Below are positions 15,886-25,356 of a DNA stretch of 64,000 nucleotides, one piece after another (the stretch's first letter is position 1; the number at the start of each line of letters is the position of its first letter). Below the pieces are notes generated by a model, which saw only the letters and a program-made list of their open reading frames with translations, was not told the DNA's origin and did no database searches. The stretch is from CAZIHO01 sp964538875 (lineage in GTDB: Bacteria; Pseudomonadota; Gammaproteobacteria; Chromatiales; Chromatiaceae): contig CAZIHO010000002.1 of NCBI GenBank assembly GCA_964538875.1, forward strand, positions 35,268-99,267, read 5' to 3'. Position numbers and translations under genes: made by a program.

Positions 15886-17604
15886 ATGATCCAGTTGCTC
15901 GATCGTTTGCGCAGCCGCACCTTTGCCTTCACCCATGACCTCGGCATGGTTCCCCTAGCTTGGCTGGGGGCCTATTGGTTGCGCTTCAATCTGGGACAGA
16001 TACCAGATCCCTATTGGGATGCATGCATTATGGCGCTACCGGTGCTGGTGCCGGTCCAGGGGGCGGCGTTCTGGGCGTTCGGACTGTATCGGGGGGTGTG
16101 GCGCTTCGCGTCGGTCCCGGATTTGGAACGGATCCTGAAGGCGGTGGCGACTGGCACCATATTGTCCCTCGGGGTCTTGTTCGCCTGGACCCGCCTGGCG
16201 GATGTGCCTCGCTCGGTGCCGGTGCTGTTCGCGCTCCTGCAACTGACCTTGCTGGCGGGACCGCGCCTGTTGTACCGATGGGTGCGGGACCGGCGACTGG
16301 ATCTGAGCAAGGGCCCGCGGGTGCTGATCGTCGGCGCCGGGCGCGCCGGCGAAATGCTGGTGCGGGACATGCTGCGGGACCCCGAGCGCCCCTATGTGCC
16401 GGTCGCGTTCGTGGACGATCTGCCCCGTCGCCAAGGCAGCGATATCCAGGGCATTCCGGTAGTCGGGGATTGCGGATCTATTCCCCAACTAGTGGCGGAA
16501 CAGGCCATTGACTTGATCGTACTGGCCATTCCCTCCGCCAGCAGCCGGCAAATGCGCCGCCTGGTGGATCTGTGCGAACAAACCGGCGTGGCCTTTCACA
16601 CCTTGCCGAAATTGAACAAACTCATTACCGGCCAGGTGAGTTTGCACCAGGTGCGGGCAGTTTCCATCGAGGATTTGCTGGGCCGGGAACCCGTGACCCT
16701 GGACTGGGACGCCATCGGCCGGGGTGTGTCTGGACGGGTGATCCTGGTCACCGGCGGTGGGGGCTCCATCGGCTCCGAACTTTGCCGGCAGATTGCCCGC
16801 CAGGGACCATCCCGGCTGGTGATCCTGGATAATTGTGAATTCAACCTGTATTCCATCGAGATGGAATTGCGCCAGGCATTCCCGCTGCTGGATCTGGTCA
16901 TCCGCCTGGGCGACGTGACCGACGCGGCCGGTTTGCGGCGTTTGTTTACGGAGCAGCGGCCGCAAGTGGTCTATCACGCCGCTGCCTATAAGCATGTGCC
17001 CATGCTGGAAGGCCAGGCCCGGGAGGCGGTGCGGGTCAACGTGCTGGGCACCCGGCAAGTGGCGGATGCCGCCGGCGAGTTGGGTTGCGGAGAGTTTGTG
17101 CTGATTTCCACCGATAAGGCGGTCAACCCAACCAACGTCATGGGCGCCAGCAAGCGCCTGGCGGAACTCTATTGCCAGACCCTGGGGGACACCCACGGTA
17201 CCCGCTATATCACGGTCCGGTTCGGCAATGTGCTGGACTCGGCGGGCAGCGTGGTGCCCCTGTTCCGGCGCCAAATCCAGGCGGGCGGCCCGGTGACGGT
17301 GACGGACCCGGACGTGGAACGCTATTTCATGACCATCCCGGAAGCCTGTCANNNNNNNNNNNNNNNNNNNNNNNNNNNNNNNNNNNNNNNNNNNNNNNNN
17401 NNNNNNNNNNNNNNNNNNNNNNNNNNNNNNNNNNNNNNNNNNNNNNNNNNNCACCTGCGGGCGGACCGGGAGCGGATCAGGGCCGGGCTAGAACAATTGG
17501 CGCTGTTGGTGGTGGAAAATCAGGGCGCGGCGTTGGGCCGGTGCCTGCAAGAACTGGTGCCCGAGTGGCGCGGTGAGCCCCCTGGAGCGGGGCCGGCGGC
17601 ATGA
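15886..17604 (+). CDS. WbpM/PglF-type membrane nucleotide-sugar 4,6-dehydratase (gap inside)
   Basis: These integral-membrane enzymes convert UDP-GlcNAc to a 4-keto-6-deoxy sugar for glycans. The N-terminus has about four transmembrane helices (residues 1-120). A first Rossmann motif GAGRAGEML appears near 150, and the catalytic domain starts with TGGGGSIGSELCRQI near 287. The active-site region is LISTDKAVNPTNVMGASKR, with Met in place of the usual Tyr of YxxxK, as in this subfamily. The 100-N gap falls after FMTIPEAC. The 50 residues after the gap (LEQLALLVVEN to LVPEW) match the family C-terminus in the same frame, but relatives have roughly 70-90 residues in between, so the real gap is probably larger than 100 bases. 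The stop overlaps the next ATG (ATGA). Confidence 0.88.
   Translation: MIQLLDRLRSRTFAFTHDLGMVPLAWLGAYWLRFNLGQIPDPYWDACIMALPVLVPVQGAAFWAFGLYRGVWRFASVPDLERILKAVATGTILSLGVLFAWTRLADVPRSVPVLFALLQLTLLAGPRLLYRWVRDRRLDLSKGPRVLIVGAGRAGEMLVRDMLRDPERPYVPVAFVDDLPRRQGSDIQGIPVVGDCGSIPQLVAEQAIDLIVLAIPSASSRQMRRLVDLCEQTGVAFHTLPKLNKLITGQVSLHQVRAVSIEDLLGREPVTLDWDAIGRGVSGRVILVTGGGGSIGSELCRQIARQGPSRLVILDNCEFNLYSIEMELRQAFPLLDLVIRLGDVTDAAGLRRLFTEQRPQVVYHAAAYKHVPMLEGQAREAVRVNVLGTRQVADAAGELGCGEFVLISTDKAVNPTNVMGASKRLAELYCQTLGDTHGTRYITVRFGNVLDSAGSVVPLFRRQIQAGGPVTVTDPDVERYFMTIPEACXXXXXXXXXXXXXXXXXXXXXXXXXXXXXXXXXXHLRADRERIRAGLEQLALLVVENQGAALGRCLQELVPEWRGEPPGAGPAA
17352..17451. other. Assembly gap (100 N)
   Basis: Exactly 100 undetermined bases, the usual placeholder length for a scaffold gap of unknown size. 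It interrupts the dehydratase gene. Downstream coordinates are therefore nominal. Confidence 0.99.
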
Positions 17605-19877
17605 GGGAGCCTGGGCTAACGACCCTGGCCCGGGACGCGGAGCGTCTGCTGGCGGCCGGCGACCACCGGGGTGCGCTCGACCCCCTGCGGGCCTGGTCGC
17701 GACTGGCGCCCCGTGATGCCAGGATGCACCTGCTGATGGGCACCTGTCTCGCCCAGACGGGTCAGCCCAAGGAAGCGATGCGCGCTCTGCGCAAGGCGCT
17801 GCAACTGGATCCCGGTTGTCGGCCGGCGCGGCTCAAGCTAGCGGACCTGCTAGCCGATGCCGGACAGGGGGATCAGGCGCTGGCCTGCTGCACCTATTGC
17901 CTAGCCGAGGATCCCCGCAACCCTCAAGCCCTAACGCGAGCCATAGCCTTGCTGGAGCAACTGGATCGTCTAGCCGAGGCCTTGCCCCTCCTGGAGCGGG
18001 CGCGCCGTCTGCCACCCCAAGATGCCAATTTGGAAGCTTTTTGCGCCGAGGTGCAGATCAAGGCGGGCGATATTCCGGGGGCCGTCCAAACCTACCAACG
18101 CCTGCTCCCGCACGCCCCGCCACCCCGGTTGCTCAACAACTTAGGGGCCCTATTGCTGCAACTGGACCGGGTGCAGGAAGCCATCCAGGTGCTGACCCAG
18201 GCCGTCTCGGCAGGAGCTGCGGGCCTGTCCCTATATGGGAACCTGGTCAAGGCGTTGCTGAAGGGCGGCGACGCGCGGTCGGCCCTGGACTGGGCCGGCC
18301 AATTTGTGCAGGCGTATCCCGCTGAACCCGAAGCCCATCTGGCGCTGGCTGTGTGCCAAGCCGCCTTGGGCCGGCTGGGTGCCGCCCGCGAAGCCCAGGA
18401 GACGGCGCAAGATTTGAGTCATCGCGCCGCCCTGCCCGCGACCCTGGATGGGGCGCCAGTCGCCTTACCCCAGGATAGTCGCCGGGACCTCTGGGACCCC
18501 CAGGTCGAATATTTCAGTCAGTGGTTCAACCGCCTAGGGCTGTGCGATTGGTCCGATTATGGAACCCGGCAGGCGGAACTGCTCGCCGCTTGTGGTGGCG
18601 ATGCAGCCAGGGGTCCCATTCCCCTGGTGCCGGTCTTCAAAGCGCCGCTCCCTGCCGAGTTAAAGTTGAGGATTGACCGGGCGCGGAGCCGGCGGATCGA
18701 GGCCCATGTGGCGGGCTTGGGCTGGCGTGGGGGACATCGCCGGGACAGTTGGCGGGGCCAGAGGATCCGGGTGGGTTATATCTCGGCGGACTTCCGGGAA
18801 CACGCGGTGGGGTTGCTGATTAAGGACCTGTTTAGCCGTCACGACCGGCGAGGGTTTGAGATTTACGCCTACGACCTCTGGACGGGCCGCAAGGACAAGA
18901 TCAGCGCTGAAATTGCGCGGGGAGTGGACCGTTACCGGGAATTGCAGGGCCAGACCAATGTAGCAGCGGCGCGACGGATTGAGGCGGACAAGATCCAGAT
19001 CCTGGTGGACCTGATGGGCTACACGGCCCATGGCCGGCCGGAGATCCTGGCGTTACGGCCGGCGCCGGTGCAGATCAACTACCTGGGCTATCCGGGGAGC
19101 CTGGGTGCGGAGTACATGGACTACATCGTAGGGACGGAACTCCTGATTCCCCGGGAACACCAAGCCCTGTACGACGAACAGATCATCCGGCTGCCCCACA
19201 GCCACAACATTGTGGGCCGCTGGCCGGAGCCTGGCCGGCGGCCGGACCGGGAAGAGCTGGGATTGCCGGCCGGGGTGCCGGTTGTGGCGGCGTTTGGAGG
19301 AGCGGACAAACTCGACCCGGGCGTTTTTGATGTCTGGATGCGGATCTTGGGCCGGGTGGCGGACAGCCGGTTATGGCTGTACGCCAAGAGTCCGGACATA
19401 GAACGCAACCTGAGCCAAGCAGCCGGGTCCCGGGGGATTGACCCCCGGCGGCTCATATTTGCGTCCCGGGTCGATCCGGACGCCCACCTGGCGCGGCTGG
19501 GCGCGGCGGACCTATACCTAGACACCCGGATCTACAGCGGCTTTACCACCATTGCCATGGCCCTGTGGGCGGGCCTGCCGGTGCTGAGTTGTCTGGGCGA
19601 TGGCTACGGGACCCGGATGGGGGCGGTCGCGGTCCAGGCGGCGGGGCTGGGCGAACTGGTGGTGGACGACTGGCAGGCCTACGAAGACCTGGCGGTGGCG
19701 TTGCTGGGGGACCCGGACCGGTTGGCGGGCCTGCGCCGGCGCTTGGAGACGGACGGGCGGCGATCGCCCCTGTTTGACCAGGCGGGTTATACCCGGCATT
19801 TAGAGCAGGCCTACACCCAGGCTTGGGCGCTGTATGCGGCGGGGGAGGCCCCTCGCCCGATTTGGATCCCCGCCTGA
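17601..19877 (+). CDS. TPR / O-GlcNAc-transferase-like (GT41, SPINDLY family) glycosyltransferase, copy 1
   Basis: This 758-residue protein has N-terminal TPR repeats (about residues 1-280; for example RMHLLMGTCLAQTGQPKEAM and ARLKLADLLADAGQGDQALA). A C-terminal GT41 catalytic domain covers about 345-750. Features shared with O-GlcNAc transferases are VGYISADFREHAVG, the UDP-contacting lysine in FGGADKLDP, and LDTRIYSGFTTIAMALWAGLPVLS. Such enzymes add a sugar to Ser/Thr of proteins in the cytoplasm; the TPRs select the substrate. The start ATG overlaps the dehydratase stop, implying translational coupling. From codon 346 to past the stop it appears identical at DNA level to copy 2. The donor sugar and target protein are unknown. 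Confidence 0.88.
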   Translation: MREPGLTTLARDAERLLAAGDHRGALDPLRAWSRLAPRDARMHLLMGTCLAQTGQPKEAMRALRKALQLDPGCRPARLKLADLLADAGQGDQALACCTYCLAEDPRNPQALTRAIALLEQLDRLAEALPLLERARRLPPQDANLEAFCAEVQIKAGDIPGAVQTYQRLLPHAPPPRLLNNLGALLLQLDRVQEAIQVLTQAVSAGAAGLSLYGNLVKALLKGGDARSALDWAGQFVQAYPAEPEAHLALAVCQAALGRLGAAREAQETAQDLSHRAALPATLDGAPVALPQDSRRDLWDPQVEYFSQWFNRLGLCDWSDYGTRQAELLAACGGDAARGPIPLVPVFKAPLPAELKLRIDRARSRRIEAHVAGLGWRGGHRRDSWRGQRIRVGYISADFREHAVGLLIKDLFSRHDRRGFEIYAYDLWTGRKDKISAEIARGVDRYRELQGQTNVAAARRIEADKIQILVDLMGYTAHGRPEILALRPAPVQINYLGYPGSLGAEYMDYIVGTELLIPREHQALYDEQIIRLPHSHNIVGRWPEPGRRPDREELGLPAGVPVVAAFGGADKLDPGVFDVWMRILGRVADSRLWLYAKSPDIERNLSQAAGSRGIDPRRLIFASRVDPDAHLARLGAADLYLDTRIYSGFTTIAMALWAGLPVLSCLGDGYGTRMGAVAVQAAGLGELVVDDWQAYEDLAVALLGDPDRLAGLRRRLETDGRRSPLFDQAGYTRHLEQAYTQAWALYAAGEAPRPIWIPA

Positions 19878-19884
19878 CGGCGGC
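18637..19884 (+). repeat. 1,248-bp direct repeat, unit 1 (GT41 catalytic domain)
   Basis: This segment recurs at 20956-22203, offset 2,319 bases. I found no difference: the forward translation and the antisense-frame translations agree throughout. The match begins at the codons for KAPLPAELKL and ends 7 bases past the stop codon. The flanks differ at once on both sides (18636 T versus C; 19885 A versus G). Confidence 0.93.
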
Positions 19885-19916
19885 ACATTCTCATCTAACC
19901 CATTAAGTCGATTGAA

Positions 19917-22196
19917 ATGCATAACAACCCGAGGTTCCAGGTCGCGGCTGAGGCGGATCGGCTGTTTTCCGCCGGAGAATACGGGGCTGCCCTGGAGCAT
20001 TTGGTTTCCTTGGCCCAGGCGGAGCCCAGGAATCCCCAGGTATTCCTGATGATCGGCGCTTGCCATACGGCGCTGGATAATTCCCATGAGGCTATCCGAG
20101 CCCTGCGCCGCTGCTTAAAGGTGGATCCCCGCTATTGGCCAGCGGAATTTAACCTGGGCGACCTGTTGGAACGGCTGGGACGGCTGGACGAGGCCCTCGG
20201 CTGTTACCGGCGCTGCCTGAACCTGGAACCCGGCAACGAAAAAGCGGCGGGCCGGATCGCGGATATTTTGCAACGCAAGAACGGGCCGCCAAGCGCCTTA
20301 GAATTTCTTCGTTCCCTGGGCCAATTCCTACCCGGTAGCGCCCTGCTGCAAGCCAAGTTGGCGGAAGTCCAGGTCGCCAACCAACAGGTGGAGGCGGCGA
20401 TAACTATTTACCGGGATCTGCTGCGCCAACAGCCTGGCCAAGTGGAATATCAAAACAATTTGGCCATGCTGTTGGATAGCACGGACCATTACGCCGAGGC
20501 AGGGCGCTTATACCGGGAGTGCCTGGCCAGCGGTCAGGCCGAAAAAATAACCTATGCCAACTATATCGGCTGGCTGCTGCGTCAGGGGAACTTGGACGAA
20601 GCCCTAGCTTGGAATGAGCGTCTTGGGCAACGATTTCCCGGCTGTTTTGACTATTTCGTTAGCCTAGCCCGAATCCAGGCGGCCCAGGGGCAGTTCCATG
20701 AGTCCCAGGCAACATTTGACCAGGCGATTCAGGCCGATCCCGGGTTAGCAGCGGAACTTCTGGCCGGGCAGGCGGCCGCCGATCGCATCCAGGACGCCTA
20801 TCCCCGGCGTTGGGACCCGAGGGCCGCCTTGCTCTTCCAGGGCTTGGACCGGTTGCGCGTTTGTTGTTGGGAGGGTTACTCCCAGTGGCGTGCCCATCTG
20901 GAACAGGGGATTCGAGAAGCGGCCAGCGATGCCGAGATGCCGGACTACTCGACTCTCAAAGCGCCGCTCCCTGCCGAGTTAAAGTTGAGGATTGACCGGG
21001 CGCGGAGCCGGCGGATCGAGGCCCATGTGGCGGGCTTGGGCTGGCGTGGGGGACATCGCCGGGACAGTTGGCGGGGCCAGAGGATCCGGGTGGGTTATAT
21101 CTCGGCGGACTTCCGGGAACACGCGGTGGGGTTGCTGATTAAGGACCTGTTTAGCCGTCACGACCGGCGAGGGTTTGAGATTTACGCCTACGACCTCTGG
21201 ACGGGCCGCAAGGACAAGATCAGCGCTGAAATTGCGCGGGGAGTGGACCGTTACCGGGAATTGCAGGGCCAGACCAATGTAGCAGCGGCGCGACGGATTG
21301 AGGCGGACAAGATCCAGATCCTGGTGGACCTGATGGGCTACACGGCCCATGGCCGGCCGGAGATCCTGGCGTTACGGCCGGCGCCGGTGCAGATCAACTA
21401 CCTGGGCTATCCGGGGAGCCTGGGTGCGGAGTACATGGACTACATCGTAGGGACGGAACTCCTGATTCCCCGGGAACACCAAGCCCTGTACGACGAACAG
21501 ATCATCCGGCTGCCCCACAGCCACAACATTGTGGGCCGCTGGCCGGAGCCTGGCCGGCGGCCGGACCGGGAAGAGCTGGGATTGCCGGCCGGGGTGCCGG
21601 TTGTGGCGGCGTTTGGAGGAGCGGACAAACTCGACCCGGGCGTTTTTGATGTCTGGATGCGGATCTTGGGCCGGGTGGCGGACAGCCGGTTATGGCTGTA
21701 CGCCAAGAGTCCGGACATAGAACGCAACCTGAGCCAAGCAGCCGGGTCCCGGGGGATTGACCCCCGGCGGCTCATATTTGCGTCCCGGGTCGATCCGGAC
21801 GCCCACCTGGCGCGGCTGGGCGCGGCGGACCTATACCTAGACACCCGGATCTACAGCGGCTTTACCACCATTGCCATGGCCCTGTGGGCGGGCCTGCCGG
21901 TGCTGAGTTGTCTGGGCGATGGCTACGGGACCCGGATGGGGGCGGTCGCGGTCCAGGCGGCGGGGCTGGGCGAACTGGTGGTGGACGACTGGCAGGCCTA
22001 CGAAGACCTGGCGGTGGCGTTGCTGGGGGACCCGGACCGGTTGGCGGGCCTGCGCCGGCGCTTGGAGACGGACGGGCGGCGATCGCCCCTGTTTGACCAG
22101 GCGGGTTATACCCGGCATTTAGAGCAGGCCTACACCCAGGCTTGGGCGCTGTATGCGGCGGGGGAGGCCCCTCGCCCGATTTGGATCCCCGCCTGA
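19917..22196 (+). CDS. TPR / O-GlcNAc-transferase-like (GT41) glycosyltransferase, copy 2
   Basis: This 759-residue protein has the same architecture as the preceding gene. Its TPR half (about residues 1-345) is only distantly similar to copy 1: both share the pattern DRLFSAGEYGAALE / ERLLAAGDHRGALD, but most residues differ. The catalytic half has the same sequence as copy 1, including SADFREHAVG and FGGADKLDP. It would therefore do the same chemistry on a different substrate or different site. It starts at ATG 19917, 39 bases after copy 1, and ends 24 bases before gspE, so it is probably in one transcript with the secretion genes. The identical halves point to recent gene conversion or a selective duplication. 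Confidence 0.88.
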   Translation: MHNNPRFQVAAEADRLFSAGEYGAALEHLVSLAQAEPRNPQVFLMIGACHTALDNSHEAIRALRRCLKVDPRYWPAEFNLGDLLERLGRLDEALGCYRRCLNLEPGNEKAAGRIADILQRKNGPPSALEFLRSLGQFLPGSALLQAKLAEVQVANQQVEAAITIYRDLLRQQPGQVEYQNNLAMLLDSTDHYAEAGRLYRECLASGQAEKITYANYIGWLLRQGNLDEALAWNERLGQRFPGCFDYFVSLARIQAAQGQFHESQATFDQAIQADPGLAAELLAGQAAADRIQDAYPRRWDPRAALLFQGLDRLRVCCWEGYSQWRAHLEQGIREAASDAEMPDYSTLKAPLPAELKLRIDRARSRRIEAHVAGLGWRGGHRRDSWRGQRIRVGYISADFREHAVGLLIKDLFSRHDRRGFEIYAYDLWTGRKDKISAEIARGVDRYRELQGQTNVAAARRIEADKIQILVDLMGYTAHGRPEILALRPAPVQINYLGYPGSLGAEYMDYIVGTELLIPREHQALYDEQIIRLPHSHNIVGRWPEPGRRPDREELGLPAGVPVVAAFGGADKLDPGVFDVWMRILGRVADSRLWLYAKSPDIERNLSQAAGSRGIDPRRLIFASRVDPDAHLARLGAADLYLDTRIYSGFTTIAMALWAGLPVLSCLGDGYGTRMGAVAVQAAGLGELVVDDWQAYEDLAVALLGDPDRLAGLRRRLETDGRRSPLFDQAGYTRHLEQAYTQAWALYAAGEAPRPIWIPA

Positions 22197-22203
22197 CGGC
22201 GGC
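20956..22203 (+). repeat. 1,248-bp direct repeat, unit 2 (GT41 catalytic domain)
   Basis: Second unit of the repeat at 18637-19884. It ends 18 bases before the gspE start. A recombination event between the two units would delete 2,319 bases and leave one in-frame hybrid gene (copy 1 TPRs with the shared catalytic half). Confidence 0.93.
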
Positions 22204-22220
22204 GATTGGGAGAACAAGGC

Positions 22221-23972
22221 ATGGCGACGGCGGAGGTTCGAAAAGATGCCGGGGCGGACGATCAGGAACTTGGCGCGTTGCTGGAAATCAGCAACCGGAT
22301 CGCCCGCTACCTGGTGAGTCACGGCCGGCTCAGCGAAGTGGATCTGGCCCGGGGGCGGCGGTTGTCTGAGGAAAACGGCGAACCCGTGCACCGGTTGCTG
22401 CTGCGCTTAGGGCTGGTGTCGGAGCGGGATCTGGCCCAAGCCCTGGCGGAAACCCTTGGCCTGCGCCTGGCCACGGCGGAAGACTATCCGCCCACGCCCA
22501 GCCTGGAGCCCGCCATCAGCCTGAGGTTTATGAAGGACGCCCATTTGGTGCCCCTGCGCCAGGACGAGGAAGGTTTGGTGGTTGCGCTGGCGGATCCCAC
22601 CGATGCTTACCCGGCCCAGGCCGCCACCCTCGCCACCGGACTGCCGGCGCGGGTGCTGGTGGGGTTGCCCGGCGATATCGACGCCGCCATCGAACGCCTG
22701 TATGGCGAGGGCCGCAGCGCCATGGGTAACATCGTGGACCGCCTGGATGGCGCGGACTCCGAGGCGGAGGAGGACATCGAACACCTCAAGGACCTGGCCA
22801 GCGAGGCGCCGGTGATCCGGCTGGTAAATCTGCTGATTCAGCGGGCGGTGGAGAACCGGGCCTCGGACATTCACATCGAACCATTCGAGGACAGCCTCAA
22901 GGTCCGCTACCGGGTGGATGGAGTACTGCACGAGGTGGAAGCGCCGCCGGCCCGCTCCACCGCCGCGGTCATGTCCCGCATCAAGATCATGGCCAAGTTG
23001 AACATCGCCGAACGCCGTCTGCCCCAGGATGGGCGCATTCCCCTGCGGGTGCAGGGCAAGGAATTGGACCTGCGCGTATCCACGGTACCGACCCTGTACG
23101 GGGAAAGTTTGGTGATGCGCCTGCTGGACAAGGAGAGTGTGCGCTTCGACTTCGGAGCCCTGGGCTTCGACGGTATGCCCCGGGACCGGCTGTTGAAAAT
23201 CCTGGACATGCCCCATGGCATCGTGCTGGTCACCGGACCCACCGGCTCGGGCAAAAGTACTACCCTGTACACGGGTTTGAGCCGCCTCAATACCGCCGAG
23301 CGCAAGATCATCACGGTAGAGGATCCGGTGGAGTACCAGTTGAATGGCATCAACCAGATCCAGGTCAAGCCCCAAATCGGCCTCAATTTCGCCGGCGCTC
23401 TACGCTCCATCGTCCGCCAGGACCCGGACGTCATCATGGTCGGCGAGATGCGGGACCTGGAAACGGCCCGCATCGCGGTTCAGTCCGCCCTGACCGGCCA
23501 CCTGGTGTTGTCCACCCTGCATACCAACAACGCCGCTGGCGGCGTGACCCGCATGTTAGACATGGGCGTGGATGACTATCTATTGACCTCCACGGTCAAT
23601 GGCATCGTGGGTCAGCGCCTGGTGCGACGGCTTTGCAATAGCTGCCGGGAGCCCTATGTTCCCTTGCCCGAGGTAGCGGCGGAACTGGCAAGCATACCCG
23701 GGGTGCCGGATGGCGAACGCCTGCTATACAACGCCAAGGGCTGCGAGCAGTGTGGCCCGACCGGCTATCATGGGCGGCTGGTCATCGCCGAGGTGCTGTT
23801 GATGTCCGACCCCCTTCGGCAAGCGGTATTGCGGCACGCCACCGCCGGCGAAATCCAACGCCAAGCCCAGGCGGAAGGTATGGCAACCATGTACCAGGAT
23901 GGGATGCGCAAGGCGTTGTCCGGCCTGACGACCATCGAGGAAGTGCTGCGCGTAAGTCAGCAGGAGGCTTGA
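22221..23972 (+). CDS. gspE: Type II secretion ATPase GspE
   Basis: GspE is the cytoplasmic ATPase that powers the type II secretion pseudopilus. The 583-residue protein has an N-terminal GspE-N/MshEN-type domain (about 25-170). The catalytic core has SDIHIEPFEDS, Walker A GPTGSGKST (about 339), the Asp box TVEDPVEYQ, Walker B DVIMVGEMRDLE and the His box LSTLHTNN. The CxxC zinc module is CNSCREPY and CEQCGPTGYHGR. ATG 22221 is preferred to a TTG at 22206 because GGGAG/AAGG sequences lie just upstream. It opens an uninterrupted E-F-G-H-I-J-K-L-M-N-D operon, the order of Xanthomonas xps systems. Confidence 0.96.
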   Translation: MATAEVRKDAGADDQELGALLEISNRIARYLVSHGRLSEVDLARGRRLSEENGEPVHRLLLRLGLVSERDLAQALAETLGLRLATAEDYPPTPSLEPAISLRFMKDAHLVPLRQDEEGLVVALADPTDAYPAQAATLATGLPARVLVGLPGDIDAAIERLYGEGRSAMGNIVDRLDGADSEAEEDIEHLKDLASEAPVIRLVNLLIQRAVENRASDIHIEPFEDSLKVRYRVDGVLHEVEAPPARSTAAVMSRIKIMAKLNIAERRLPQDGRIPLRVQGKELDLRVSTVPTLYGESLVMRLLDKESVRFDFGALGFDGMPRDRLLKILDMPHGIVLVTGPTGSGKSTTLYTGLSRLNTAERKIITVEDPVEYQLNGINQIQVKPQIGLNFAGALRSIVRQDPDVIMVGEMRDLETARIAVQSALTGHLVLSTLHTNNAAGGVTRMLDMGVDDYLLTSTVNGIVGQRLVRRLCNSCREPYVPLPEVAAELASIPGVPDGERLLYNAKGCEQCGPTGYHGRLVIAEVLLMSDPLRQAVLRHATAGEIQRQAQAEGMATMYQDGMRKALSGLTTIEEVLRVSQQEA

Positions 23973-24032
23973 ATGGCGGCCTACCTTGTAGCGGCCGGGC
24001 AACTCATGCGACCGGATTGGGAACCCTAAAAA

Positions 24033-25241
24033 ATGCCCTTATTCGTTTTCAAGGGCGTCCGGGTGGACGGCCAGGTTCAGGAAGGGGAGTTAGAGGCCGC
24101 CGATGAAGCGGCGGTGGTGGCCGCCCTGCAAAAGGAGGGGCTGATCCCCATCAAGGTGCGTCCGGCCGGAGGTGTGTCCGGTTTGTTGGGCCAGTACCGG
24201 CGCCGCCGGATCAGCGACCAGGATGTGCGCCTGATTACCCGGGAACTGGCGACTCTGCTGGAAGCGGGTATGCCCCTGGACCGGGGTTTGCAGACCCTGA
24301 TCGAGCTCACCGAGGATCCGCCGCTGCACCAGTTGTTGACCGACATCCAGGAGCGGGTGCGGGGCGGTCATAGTCTGTCCAAGGCCCTGGAAGACCAGCG
24401 CGGTACTTTTTCCGCCCTGTACGTCAACATGGTGCGGGCCGGCGAGGCCAGCGGGTCCTTGGAAGCGGTGTTGAGCCGTCTGGCGGATTATCTGGAGCGG
24501 GCTGGCGATCTGAAGGAGACCGTCAAGTCGGCCCTGATTTACCCGGCCATCCTGTTGGTGGTGGCCAGCTTGTCCGTGATTCTGTTGCTGGTGTTCGTGG
24601 TGCCCCAGTTCACCCAAATGTTTGCCGACATGGGGGCGGCGCTGCCCCTGCCGACCCAGATTGTGATCGGCTTGGGGGATCTGTTCCGGGGTTACTGGTG
24701 GGCCATCTTGGCGGTCATCACTCTGACCACGGCGACGCTGCTCAAGCAACTGGAGCGGCCGGAATTTCGGGAGCGCTGGGACCGGCGGGTGTTGTCCCTG
24801 CCCCTGTTTGGGGACCTGATCTGGAAGATGGAGACGGCCCGTTTCTGCAATACCCTGTCCACTCTGCTGGAAAACGGCATGCCGTTGCTGGGTGCCCTGG
24901 CGCTGGCCAAGGATGTGGTCGCCAATCGCAAGATTCACGGCCAATTGGAGAAGATCGGCGAGGCCCTGAAACGGGGCAAGGGCTTGGCGGGTCCCCTGAG
25001 CGAGGAGGGGGTGTTTCCCAAGCTGGCCCTGCAAATGATCCGGGTCGGGGAGGAATCCGGCGCTCTGGATCCCATGCTGGGCAAGGTGGCGGTGCAGTAC
25101 GACCGGGAGACCCGGGCCACGGTACAACGCCTGTTGACCTTGCTGGAGCCAATCCTGATTATTGGCATGGGAGTGGTGGTGGCCGGGATCATCATTTCCA
25201 TTCTGATGGCCATTCTGGGTGCCAATAAGCTGTTGTTCTGA
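24033..25241 (+). CDS. gspF: Type II secretion inner-membrane platform protein GspF
   Basis: GspF is the polytopic platform protein that meets GspE and the pseudopilins in the inner membrane. The 402-residue product begins MPLFVFKGVRVDGQVQEG, as GspF proteins do, and has two T2SSF repeats: ITRELATLLEAGMPLDRGL near 70 and FCNTLSTLLENGMPLLGAL near 270. Each has a GE-x-SG turn (RAGEASGSLEA and RVGEESGALDPM). Hydrophobic segments are near 170, 220 and the C-terminus. It follows gspE by 60 bases. Confidence 0.95.
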   Translation: MPLFVFKGVRVDGQVQEGELEAADEAAVVAALQKEGLIPIKVRPAGGVSGLLGQYRRRRISDQDVRLITRELATLLEAGMPLDRGLQTLIELTEDPPLHQLLTDIQERVRGGHSLSKALEDQRGTFSALYVNMVRAGEASGSLEAVLSRLADYLERAGDLKETVKSALIYPAILLVVASLSVILLLVFVVPQFTQMFADMGAALPLPTQIVIGLGDLFRGYWWAILAVITLTTATLLKQLERPEFRERWDRRVLSLPLFGDLIWKMETARFCNTLSTLLENGMPLLGALALAKDVVANRKIHGQLEKIGEALKRGKGLAGPLSEEGVFPKLALQMIRVGEESGALDPMLGKVAVQYDRETRATVQRLLTLLEPILIIGMGVVVAGIIISILMAILGANKLLF

Positions 25242-25356
25242 CGCAAGCTGGCACCGGCCGGGAACTTTTTCCAGGTGGCGGGTTCTCCGGATTGGGTATG
25301 CCGGACCCCCGGCCGCCAACTTTCAACGCACAGCCCATTTATCAAGGTAGGTAGAT

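Noticed and set aside
18637..22203. The repeat as a mobile element or IS pair
   Set aside because: The repeated segment is purely the GT41 coding domain with no terminal inverted repeats, target-site duplication or transposase.
24090..25319. 409-codon minus-strand ORF opposite gspF
   Set aside because: The translation is rich in Gln, His and Pro, as typical of antisense frames of GC-rich membrane protein genes, and gspF is unmistakable on the other strand.
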